From Paramuribaculum sp. (GTDB taxonomy: Bacteria > Bacteroidota > Bacteroidia > Bacteroidales > Muribaculaceae), in assembly GCA_029051835.1 (NCBI GenBank), contig JAIDKJ010000384.1:1-5964 (forward strand): a stretch of DNA of 5,964 nt. Direction: 5' to 3'. The notes beneath the pieces are model-generated. The model ran no database searches. It had not been told where the DNA came from and saw only the letters and a program-made list of their open reading frames with translations. Each line of letters starts with the position of its first letter. The first letter of the stretch is position 1. A program made the position numbers and the translations under genes. This document shows, in pieces, positions 1 through 5,964 of this stretch.

Positions 1-565
1 GAGTATAATATCTGCCATTCATCTCCACGGTCTTCTGGGCCGCCGGACTGCCAAGAGTCGTAGGCAGCGGGGCGAAACCGGTCACGTCCCAGTAAAGCGA
101 GTCGGGCTTCTTCTCATGTACATTGAGTTTTACGAGATAGTCGCGCTGCACTTTGCCGTCCACCGACACTATGCGCACCTTCACATCATCATTGCCGAAG
201 TATACCGAGTCGTTCTTGTTTTCCAGATAGTTGATAGTCTTCGACTCGCCCTCCTTATCGGTGAACAGCACTTCGAGCTGGCTTGCCGAGCCTACGGTAA
301 GCTCCACCATAGCGTTGCCCTTCACGGTTCCTGCCGGAAGCGAGTCGGCATTGAATATCACTCCGTCGTTGAGATCTATCGAAAAAAACAGCGTATCGGT
401 ATTCTCGGCTATCAGCGGAGCGCTTCCCAATCCGAAGTATGTCACCTCCACATTGCTCAAAGCGGTGTTTTCGATTACAGTGATTTCACTGTCATCGCTA
501 TTGCACGATACTACAGACCAACCGGTTAGGACTGCCAATATGATGTGATAAAGTCTTGGCTTCAT
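1..565 (-). CDS. Putative surface or periplasmic lipoprotein, DUF6242-like N-terminal region (3' end cut by window edge)
   Basis: An open frame starts at the ATG at 563-565 and runs off the left edge, giving 188 complete codons with no stop. The N-terminus MKPRLYHIILAVLTGWSVVSC is a type II signal peptide: a short basic start, a hydrophobic core and a lipobox VVSC with the lipidated Cys at residue 21. The residues after it, N-S-D-D-S, are acidic and resemble the Bacteroidota signal that sends lipoproteins to the cell surface. The mature part is rich in beta-type sequence. The stretches FFSIDLNDGVIFNADSLPAG and VKLNVHEKKPDSLYWD resemble, from memory, the DUF6242 family of Bacteroidales lipoproteins, whose missing C-terminal part is expected to be a larger, possibly propeller-like domain. 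The function is unknown. The gene is less GC-rich than its neighbours and has its own promoter, so it is probably not part of the upstream operon. The lipoprotein call is strong; the family name is moderately sure. Confidence 0.85.
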   Translation of the reverse strand, partial: MKPRLYHIILAVLTGWSVVSCNSDDSEITVIENTALSNVEVTYFGLGSAPLIAENTDTLFFSIDLNDGVIFNADSLPAGTVKGNAMVELTVGSASQLEVLFTDKEGESKTINYLENKNDSVYFGNDDVKVRIVSVDGKVQRDYLVKLNVHEKKPDSLYWDVTGFAPLPTTLGSPAAQKTVEMNGRYYT

Positions 566-586
566 AAAACTATATTTTTCAACGTG

Positions 587-594
587 CAAAGTTA
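587..594 (-). promoter_or_regulatory. Bacteroidota-type -7 promoter element for the lipoprotein gene
   Basis: On the minus strand the sequence reads TAACTTTG, an exact match to the TAnnTTTG -7 element used by the primary sigma factor of Bacteroidota. It lies 21 bp upstream of the lipoprotein ATG, so the leader would be only about 13-18 nt. The -33 partner is weak: at 19 bp spacing the sequence is CGTG (614-617) instead of TTTG. The leader is A/T-rich (AAAAATATAGTTTT before the ATG) and has no Shine-Dalgarno sequence, which is usual in this phylum. The call is inferred from motif and position only. Confidence 0.6.
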
Positions 595-684
595 ACAACA
601 TTTTTATTAACTCCACGACCTTCATAGTTAAAATACGTAACAGCGCCGTCATCCGATGCCGCCTGCAAGCGCGCTGCCTGGGCG

Positions 685-1722
685 TCACAGCCTCGAATAC
701 TCCGAGATCATATTGCCGTCGAGCGTTTCGGAGCGTTTCAGCACTCCCTCAGGAGCCGGCTGACGACACAGACCGTCGCTGCCGAGCCTCACGGGAGCCA
801 CCTCTATGCGGGCCTCGTCCCACAGGCCGCTGCCGGTCACCGCAGCAAGCACCCGCGCTCCTCCCTCGACCATAAGCGAAATGAATCCCAGATCATACAG
901 ACGCCGCATGACCGCTCCCATGTCGCGGGAGTCCACATCGGTCTGCTGCTCCACATGATCAGGCAGATCGCTCCGGTGCCGTCCGGTGAAACATATCACG
1001 CGTCCCGGCCCATACACAGCCGCACGGCTGTCGGTCACTCCCTCTGCGTCGAGCACCACACGGGCCGGATTATTTCCGGCAATGCCGCGAACGGTAAGCG
1101 ACGGATTGTCGGCCACGACCGTCCCCGCGCCGACCATTATGGCATCGTAGCGCGCGCGCAACCCGTGCATGAGCTGCATGGTGAGCGGAGTCGAGAATTT
1201 CACGGCGCCGCCACGCGAAGCCATGTAGCCGTCGGCGCTCGTGGCCCATTTGAGCAGAGTATAGGGACGGTGCTGACGGTGGGCGGTGAAAAATTTCACA
1301 TTGAGCGCCTCACACTCTTCGCGAAGCACACCGGTCACCACCTCGATGCCGGCCCGGCGAATGCGCTCCACTCCCCGGCCGTCGACTTTGGCAAAAGGGT
1401 CAAGACAACCCACCACCACACGTTTCAGTCCCTTGTCGACTATCAGGTCGGCGCACGGAGGCGTACGGCCGAAATGGGCACACGGCTCAAGGGTCACGTA
1501 GATGGTGCTTTGCGGCAGCAGTCGCGGATCGGCCACCGAAGCTATGGCGTTGACCTCGGCATGCGGGCCGCCGCACCTGCGGTGATAACCCTCGCCTATG
1601 ATCCGGCCGTCGCACACCACCACCGCCCCCACCATGGGATTGGGCGATGCGCCGGACTCTCCGCAACGTGCAAGCTGCAGGGCCCGGCGCATCATCTCTT
1701 TGTCGAAAGCGGTCACGTCCAT
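685..1722 (-). CDS. ribD: Bifunctional riboflavin biosynthesis protein RibD (pyrimidine deaminase / reductase)
   Basis: This cytoplasmic enzyme carries out two successive steps of riboflavin synthesis. It deaminates the diaminopyrimidine product of GTP cyclohydrolase II, then reduces the ribosyl side chain with NADPH. The 345-residue length is normal for a two-domain RibD. The N-terminal deaminase domain (about 1-145) has SPNPMVGAV, the zinc ligand and catalytic Glu in HAEVNAI (His54, Glu56), and the other zinc ligands Cys81 and Cys90 in PCAHFGRTPPC. The C-terminal reductase domain (about 150-345) shows LLKWATSADGYMA, DAIMVGAGTVVADNPSLT (203-220), VEGGARVL (285-292) and GLWDEARI. The ATG at 1722 lies inside the end of ispG (10 bp overlap), which suggests translational coupling. 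The first Met fits the usual RibD N-terminus better than Met10 or Met11. It is the last gene of the apparent rpoN-to-ribD unit. No other rib gene is in the window. Confidence 0.96.
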   Translation of the reverse strand: MDVTAFDKEMMRRALQLARCGESGASPNPMVGAVVVCDGRIIGEGYHRRCGGPHAEVNAIASVADPRLLPQSTIYVTLEPCAHFGRTPPCADLIVDKGLKRVVVGCLDPFAKVDGRGVERIRRAGIEVVTGVLREECEALNVKFFTAHRQHRPYTLLKWATSADGYMASRGGAVKFSTPLTMQLMHGLRARYDAIMVGAGTVVADNPSLTVRGIAGNNPARVVLDAEGVTDSRAAVYGPGRVICFTGRHRSDLPDHVEQQTDVDSRDMGAVMRRLYDLGFISLMVEGGARVLAAVTGSGLWDEARIEVAPVRLGSDGLCRQPAPEGVLKRSETLDGNMISEYSRL

Positions 1723-3395
1723 CGTCCGTCGCTCTTTATCAAGGCTGTCAGAGCCTCTACAGCTTCATCCGCAGGAATGTTTTTCCTTACGCACTCCTTG
1801 CCTCTGTATAGGCTCACACGGCCTACACCGGCTCCGACATAACCGTAGTCGGCGTCGGCCATCTCTCCGGGGCCGTTCACCACGCACCCCATCACTCCGA
1901 TTTTCAACCCTTTGAGCGACGAGGTAGCCGCCTTGACCGCTGCAAGGGTCTGCTGGAGGTCAAACATCGTGCGGCCGCACGACGGACACGAGATGTACTC
2001 CGTACGGCTGATGCGCTGACGGGTCGACTGGAGGATTGAGAATGCCAGACTTATCGATTCGCTGTCGGTCAGAGTATCCGACTCCACCTGTATGCCGTCG
2101 GCAAATCCGTCCAGAAGAGCCGGACCGAGATCGGCCGCGGCATATACCATAGTCTGTTCGGGAGTCAGACCCTTGTAGGCCACCTTGATCATCACAGGAT
2201 TGTCCTTGCCGTGGGCCGACAGTTGCTGCATGGCCTGGCGTATCGCACCCCGGAAGAAAGGATGCTCCGTGGTCAGCACCACCGGCTGTCCGGCAGGCAC
2301 GGCTGCCGCCTCTTCGTCGCTGAGCGGAGCCACGAGCACCGGCCACTCCGACACCTCGTCGGCCGTGAAGTCAGGCTTCATGTCGCCCTCAGCCACATAG
2401 CCGTCATGGCCGCCGGCCACTGCCGGAGGATTGTCGCCGCCTATCGCACCGCAGCTGCGGCTTCTGCGTCGGCATCCCGACCGATACGGCTCCTTCGGCT
2501 CGCCCGGTATGTGAGGCGCTCCGGCTCCGCGGAGAGCATAGTCGGCGAGCATCTTCGCCACGGGAAGTTCATTGACCGGATCCTCCGACAGCGACACTCT
2601 TATCGTGTCGCCGATACCCTCGGTGAGAAGCGTGGCTATGCCTACAGCCGACTTCACACGGCCATCCTCGCCGTCGCCCGCCTCGGTCACTCCCAGATGT
2701 ATCGGATAGTGCATATCCTCGGCATCCATCGCATCGGCAAGCATCCTGACGGTTTCCACCATCAGACCCACGTTGGAGGCCTTTATCGAGATCACGACAT
2801 TGTCAAACCGGCGTCGGCGGCACACGCGCAGAAACTCCATCGCGCTCTCGGTCATTCCGGCCGGATTATCGCCGAAACGGCTCATGATGCGATCCGACAG
2901 CGAACCGTGGTTCACACCTATGCGTATGGCGGTGGAGTTCTCGCGGCACAGTTCAAGAAACGGAGTCAGAGCGTCGTCGATACGCTGCAGTTCGGCGGCA
3001 TACTCCTCGTCGGTATACTCCAGTTTTTTGAACACACGACCCGGATCGACAAAGTTGCCGGGATTGATGCGCACCTTGTCGGCTGTGACAGCCGCGGCAA
3101 AAGCCGCGCGGGGATTGAAGTGGATGTCGGCCACCAGAGGCACGTCGACACCCTCCTCGCGCAGACGCGACGCGATCACGCCTATATTGTCGGCCTCTCT
3201 GACGCCCTGGGCGGTGAGCCTCACAAGCTCACTGCCTGCGGCGGCAAGCTGAGCCGACTGCCTGACGGAGCCGTCGGTATCCATCGTAGAGGTGTTGGTC
3301 ATCGACTGCAGACGCACCGGGTTGTCGCCCCCGATGGCCACGCGGCCGGCTCTCACCTCCACCGTCCGGCGGCGTGAGTAGTCAAAACCCTCCAT
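1713..3395 (-). CDS. ispG: 4-hydroxy-3-methylbut-2-enyl diphosphate synthase IspG (GcpE), three-domain type
   Basis: IspG converts 2-C-methyl-erythritol 2,4-cyclodiphosphate to HMBPP, the penultimate step of the MEP isoprenoid pathway, using a [4Fe-4S] cluster. Numbered from the chosen start (560 residues), the N-terminal TIM barrel (about 5-290) has IGGDNPVRLQSMTNT, VRLTAQGVREADN, LVADIHFNP, KVRINPGNFVDPGR, IGVNHGSLSDRIM and LGVTEAGDGEDGR. A middle domain (about 305-460) is the extra A* domain found in Bacteroidota, Chlamydia and plants. It looks shorter than the Bacteroides version as I remember it. The C-terminal cluster domain has ISCPSCGRT (Cys470, Cys473) and MGCVVNGPGE (Cys504, Glu511), the expected ligands. 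I chose the ATG at 3395 because MEGFDYSRRRT aligns with the family N-terminus. A Met 15 codons upstream (3440) is possible but would give a 59-bp overlap with purE. The chosen start overlaps purE by 14 bp. No Shine-Dalgarno sequence is evident, so coupling to purE translation is likely. Confidence 0.96.
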   Translation of the reverse strand: MEGFDYSRRRTVEVRAGRVAIGGDNPVRLQSMTNTSTMDTDGSVRQSAQLAAAGSELVRLTAQGVREADNIGVIASRLREEGVDVPLVADIHFNPRAAFAAAVTADKVRINPGNFVDPGRVFKKLEYTDEEYAAELQRIDDALTPFLELCRENSTAIRIGVNHGSLSDRIMSRFGDNPAGMTESAMEFLRVCRRRRFDNVVISIKASNVGLMVETVRMLADAMDAEDMHYPIHLGVTEAGDGEDGRVKSAVGIATLLTEGIGDTIRVSLSEDPVNELPVAKMLADYALRGAGAPHIPGEPKEPYRSGCRRRSRSCGAIGGDNPPAVAGGHDGYVAEGDMKPDFTADEVSEWPVLVAPLSDEEAAAVPAGQPVVLTTEHPFFRGAIRQAMQQLSAHGKDNPVMIKVAYKGLTPEQTMVYAAADLGPALLDGFADGIQVESDTLTDSESISLAFSILQSTRQRISRTEYISCPSCGRTMFDLQQTLAAVKAATSSLKGLKIGVMGCVVNGPGEMADADYGYVGAGVGRVSLYRGKECVRKNIPADEAVEALTALIKSDGRWT

Positions 3396-3897
3396 TCGAC
3401 TTGAATTTGTAGTCGAGCTTGTCAAGCTCACGGTTGGCATTGACTATCTTCTCCTTGAGTCCGGCACGATAGTTGTCGAAACGCTCGGCAAGGGCTTTGT
3501 CCTCCAGCGCGAGGATCTGCACGGCCATGACAGCTGCATTCAGTCCGGCGTTAATGCCCACGGTGGCCACCGATACGCCCGGCGGCATCATCACGATGGA
3601 ATAAAGTGCGTCCTGACCCGACAGGGTGGAGTTGATCGGCAGTCCAATCACGGGAAGCGGAGTCATTGCGGCTATCACTCCGGGAAGAGCGGCAGCCATG
3701 CCGGCGGCTGCTATGATCACCTTCAGACCGCGGTCGCGGGCGCCACGAGCGAAGCATTCCACTTCGTCGGGAGTGCGGTGAGCCGACAGAGCGTTCATTT
3801 CAAACGGCACCTCCATCTTTTCAAGAAAGTCGGCTGCCTTGCTGAGGATGGGAAGATCGCTTGTGCTTCCCATGATGATGCTTACTAATGGGGTCAT
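3382..3897 (-). CDS. purE: N5-carboxyaminoimidazole ribonucleotide mutase PurE (AIR carboxylase family)
   Basis: PurE makes carboxyaminoimidazole ribonucleotide (CAIR) in de novo purine synthesis in the cytoplasm. It works as an octamer in class I enzymes. The 171-residue protein is of normal single-domain length. Visible family motifs are the phosphate-binding MGSTSDLP (9-16), SAHRTPDEV with the catalytic His40, the loop AAAGMAAALPGVIAAMTPLPVIGLPI (split here: AGMAAALPG at 65-73) and DALYSIVMMPPGVSVATVGI. The pattern suggests class I, which uses N5-CAIR from PurK; purK is not in the window. The ATG at 3895-3897 gives the expected start a few residues before the first beta strand. It follows the membrane-protein gene after 24 bp of A/T-rich sequence with no Shine-Dalgarno sequence or TAnnTTTG promoter. 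Its 3' end overlaps ispG. I recall purE next to ispG in other Bacteroidales, so this pairing is probably conserved. Confidence 0.96.
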   Translation of the reverse strand: MTPLVSIIMGSTSDLPILSKAADFLEKMEVPFEMNALSAHRTPDEVECFARGARDRGLKVIIAAAGMAAALPGVIAAMTPLPVIGLPINSTLSGQDALYSIVMMPPGVSVATVGINAGLNAAVMAVQILALEDKALAERFDNYRAGLKEKIVNANRELDKLDYKFKSNGGF

Positions 3898-3921
3898 GAT
3901 TGTTATTTGCTTGAATTATAT

Positions 3922-4533
3922 TTATATCAGGGAAATAAGATAAACGCACACGAAACCGTTGGCCATGCCGGCCAGAGTCTGCCACAGGGTGTGGCGACCG
4001 AGATATATGCGGGCGGTGCCCAGAAGTCCGGCAAGAAGCACGGCTCCCATCGCCACCAGCATGAAATTCACTCCCGGAGCGGCCAGATGCATGTCGAGAA
4101 TCCTGAAAACAATCGCCGTCAGGCCGCCTATGGCAGTCAGATGGGCGCTGATCTTCCAGCGCAGATTGACTGTCGCGCATACCACCGTGGCCGCAGCGGC
4201 GCCGACCATAAAAAGCCACAGCCACGACGGAGCGTGGGCAGTATGCAGATATGCGGCGCAGGCGCCGTAGCTCAGCGCCGACACCACGTAGGGGATCAGA
4301 CGCTCATTGCGTTCGTTCAGCCCGGGATCCTTCACCAGCCCGATTCTCTGGAGCACGATTATGGCCAGCAGGGGCACAAGACAGGTGATGGCGAAGCATA
4401 CGCCTGTCACTGTCCATTTTACCGGAGCCGGCACAGCCGACAGCACCGTAAAAAACAGCGACAGAGCCACGGCATAAGTCGGAACGAACAGCGGCGACAG
4501 GACTGTTGACAATATCTGGGATAAGAGTTTCAT
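3922..4533 (-). CDS. Multi-pass membrane protein, PAP2 (phosphatidic acid phosphatase)-like, with an incomplete catalytic signature
   Basis: This 203-residue protein is almost entirely hydrophobic, with about six or seven membrane segments (roughly 8-32, 42-62, 79-97, 104-122, 128-144, 152-172, 186-203). The N-terminus with SPLFVPTYAVALS recalls a Bacteroidota inner-membrane family that is often annotated as PAP2 phosphatase. Remnants of the PAP2 signature are visible: NERNERLIPY (73-82) where motif 1 should be, ISAH (128-131) in place of PSGH, and ARIYLGRHTLWQ (174-185) in place of SR-x5-H-x3-D. The arginines and both histidines remain, but the Lys of motif 1 is not seen and the final Asp is Gln185. 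Phosphatase activity on lipid phosphates is therefore possible but unproven. The start at 4533 is followed directly by the expected basic-hydrophobic N-terminus and preceded by A-rich DNA. It lies 41 bp after rpoN and 24 bp before purE, probably in the same transcript. Confidence 0.82.
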   Translation of the reverse strand: MKLLSQILSTVLSPLFVPTYAVALSLFFTVLSAVPAPVKWTVTGVCFAITCLVPLLAIIVLQRIGLVKDPGLNERNERLIPYVVSALSYGACAAYLHTAHAPSWLWLFMVGAAAATVVCATVNLRWKISAHLTAIGGLTAIVFRILDMHLAAPGVNFMLVAMGAVLLAGLLGTARIYLGRHTLWQTLAGMANGFVCVYLISLI

Positions 4534-4574
4534 TTTAGTATTTTAGTGTGTTGGATTGCAGCATGATGTCTATT

Positions 4575-5964
4575 TCAGATACTGTGGAGTGTGCGGAGCC
4601 GCGCCACAGGTATTCCGGCCTTTTCGCGGTATTTGGCCACAGTGCGCCGCGCTATGTCGTAGCCCTGCGCCTTCAGGGCTGCTGTCAGAGCCTCGTCGCT
4701 CAGCGGGGAGCGCTTGTTCTCCTCGTCGACAAGATGTCGGAGAGCGGCCATGATCTCAAGCGACGATGCGTCGCTATCGCTCTTTGGACGCTCGTTGAAG
4801 AAAAATTTGAGCGGATAAACCCCGCCTGCCGTCGACACATATTTGCCCTGAGTGGCCCGGCTCACTACCGATATGTCGTAGCCTGTGTCGGCAGCTATAT
4901 CCTTGAGTATCATCGGGCGCAGTTTAAGTTCGTCGTCGGTAAGGAAAAATTCGCGCTGATGGCGCATTATCGCCGTCATCACCCGCCACAGAGTTTCGCG
5001 GCGCATCCCTATGGCCTTTATGAAATCGGCTGCCGAATCGCGGCGGCTTTTCAGGAAAGCGATGGCGTCAGCCTCGCGGCGCGGCATCCGCGGGCTTATC
5101 TCGATATTGTCTATGTCGAAACTCTGCTCTATGGAGAGATGCGGCAGATTGTCGGGCATGCTCAGCGAGAGCCTGTCGCCGTCGGTTTCCACATAGAAGT
5201 CGGGCGTTATGTGCGATGCTCTGAGTTCGGCCTCGCTGTCAGAGCCTTCAAAAGTGGCTCCGGGCTTCGGATTCAGGGTACGGATCAGGTCTATGGCCGC
5301 CTTCAGACGGTCTTCGGTCAGCGATGCGGCAGTCAGCAGCCGGTCCATCTTCATCCCTGAGAACAGATCGAAATAGTGGGTTATGATCTCTGTGGCGTCG
5401 GCCACGTCCTGCTGAGGGTCAAGCCTGCGCAGCTGCAGCAACAGACAGTCGCGCAGATCGGAGGCTCCAACCCCCGCCGGATCAAGAGAGCGCAGGGTGT
5501 CGAGAGCGTGGCGCATCTCGTCCATAGTCACTTCCACGCCGGTCTGCACCTCCAGATCCTCGCGCACAAGCGGAAGCGCGCGGGTCAGATAGCCGTTGCC
5601 GTCAAGGCTTCCGGCTATAAACGAGGCCGTTTCAAGCTCTCGCCCCTCCATGCCGCTCTGACGCAGCTGCTCTGTCAGATATGCCATTAGAGTTTCACCC
5701 TCCTGACGGGTGTCGGGGTCGAAAAAGGCATGACCCGAAGGGCCGTTCTTGGCCTCGAGCCTGTAGGATGGCACGTCATCCTCGTTGCGGTAGTCGGCAA
5801 GCATCATCTGCTCAGCGGTTTCGCCCGCTTCATCGGCCTGGCGGTTCTGGTCGTCGGAAGATGCCTCCAGAGCCGGATTCTCATCAAGTTCGCGCTTCAC
5901 TTCGTCCTCGATTGCGGCCGTACCCATCTCGAGAAGCCTCACATACTGCACCTGAACCGGCGAC
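4575..5964 (-). CDS. rpoN: RNA polymerase sigma-54 factor RpoN (5' end cut by window edge)
   Basis: Sigma-54 directs RNA polymerase to -24/-12 promoters and needs an AAA+ activator to open DNA. The window holds 462 codons and the stop. The first complete codon is Ser at 5961-5963, and the frame begins SPVQVQYVRLLEM. This lies inside region I, so the GTG at 5951 is an internal Val codon and the true start is probably 10-20 codons beyond the edge. Numbering from that Ser: region I about 1-34 (ending ELDENPALE), acidic region II about 35-80, core-binding region about 85-275 with FIAGSLDGNGYL and LRSLDPAGVGASDLRDCLLLQL, and the DNA-binding part with LKDIAADTGYDISVVSRATQGKY (about 353-375). The diagnostic RpoN box ARRTVAKYRE is at 438-447 (bases 4623-4652) and is followed by the usual short tail KAGIPVARLR. 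All expected parts are present, with no frameshift. It heads the gene row seen here. No activator gene or -24/-12 promoter is visible nearby. Confidence 0.97.
   Translation of the reverse strand, partial: SPVQVQYVRLLEMGTAAIEDEVKRELDENPALEASSDDQNRQADEAGETAEQMMLADYRNEDDVPSYRLEAKNGPSGHAFFDPDTRQEGETLMAYLTEQLRQSGMEGRELETASFIAGSLDGNGYLTRALPLVREDLEVQTGVEVTMDEMRHALDTLRSLDPAGVGASDLRDCLLLQLRRLDPQQDVADATEIITHYFDLFSGMKMDRLLTAASLTEDRLKAAIDLIRTLNPKPGATFEGSDSEAELRASHITPDFYVETDGDRLSLSMPDNLPHLSIEQSFDIDNIEISPRMPRREADAIAFLKSRRDSAADFIKAIGMRRETLWRVMTAIMRHQREFFLTDDELKLRPMILKDIAADTGYDISVVSRATQGKYVSTAGGVYPLKFFFNERPKSDSDASSLEIMAALRHLVDEENKRSPLSDEALTAALKAQGYDIARRTVAKYREKAGIPVARLRTLHSI

Noticed and set aside
116..548. 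Two overlapping plus-strand open frames at the left end
   Set aside because: The minus strand codes for a lipoprotein with signal peptide and lipobox through the whole region, so these are mirror frames.
641..676. Possible terminator after ribD: CAGCGC (641-646) can pair with GCGCTG (671-676)
   Set aside because: The stem is only 6 bp around a 24-nt loop, and the downstream side (TTACGTATTTT on the minus strand) lacks a clean T-run. A termination site is likely in this gap but this hairpin is not good evidence for it.
955..1842. Plus-strand open frame of 295 codons opposite ribD and the ispG end
   Set aside because: It spans antisense across two real genes and their junction and has the low-complexity, His/Arg-rich composition of a shadow frame.
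2448..2485. Suspected frameshift pair in ispG at RSGCRRRSRSCG
   Set aside because: The in-frame reading RRRSRSCGAIGG matches the Arg-rich lead-in to IGG that I recall from Bacteroides IspG, and the frame is open throughout, so no frameshift is needed. It is kept only as a low-interest finding.
2211..3377. Long plus-strand open frame (388 codons) opposite ispG
   Set aside because: It lies wholly antisense to a clearly conserved ispG, is rich in His, Arg and Gly as expected of a mirror frame in GC-rich DNA, and shows no recognisable domain.
3396..3440. Longer ispG start at 3440
   Set aside because: The extra 15 residues (MPTVSLTSSTTNSSR) do not resemble the IspG N-terminus and are explained as a shifted reading of the purE 3' end.
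4548..5360. Plus-strand open frame of 270 codons opposite rpoN
   Set aside because: rpoN is intact and recognisable from region I to the RpoN box on the other strand; the antisense product shows no family features.
5769..5788. TGGCAC...GTTGC resembling a sigma-54 promoter, inside rpoN
   Set aside because: The spacing between the GG and GC elements is too long for a -24/-12 promoter, and it lies on the plus strand inside the coding region with no gene downstream on that strand.
5949..5951. GTG as the start codon of rpoN
   Set aside because: The frame continues upstream as SPVQ, matching the conserved sigma-54 N-terminal region, so this is an internal Val codon and the gene is truncated by the window.

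Overview
The window looks like the chromosome of a Bacteroidota bacterium of the order Bacteroidales. A relative of Muribaculaceae is my best guess, from memory of similar proteins. Four things point this way: an IspG with the extra middle domain typical of Bacteroidota, a lipoprotein of a kind I know only from this phylum, a TAnnTTTG-type promoter element, and the absence of clear Shine-Dalgarno sequences before most starts. All genes read on the minus strand. Base composition is fairly GC-rich in the main gene block and visibly lower in the lipoprotein gene at the left edge.

From right to left, in the direction of transcription, the layout is as follows. rpoN (sigma-54, 5' end cut by the window edge) is followed after about 41 bp by a small multi-pass membrane protein resembling the PAP2 phosphatase superfamily. 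After 24 bp comes purE (purine synthesis). ispG (MEP isoprenoid pathway) overlaps the end of purE by 14 bp, and ribD (riboflavin synthesis) overlaps the end of ispG by 10 bp. I see no convincing promoter or terminator between rpoN and ribD, so these five genes probably form one transcription unit. It combines a sigma factor with enzymes of three unrelated core pathways.

A gap of 119 bp follows ribD. It holds a plausible Bacteroidota promoter for the last gene, a lipoprotein with a DUF6242-like N-terminal region whose 3' end runs off the left edge. This gene appears to be a separate unit.

Most of the window is ordinary housekeeping DNA. I found no mobile element, CRISPR array, RNA gene or evident new system. 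The points most worth a second look are the shortened middle domain of IspG with sequence echoes of its catalytic TIM barrel, the membrane protein that keeps only part of the PAP2 signature and sits next to rpoN, and the possible surface-export signal on the lipoprotein.
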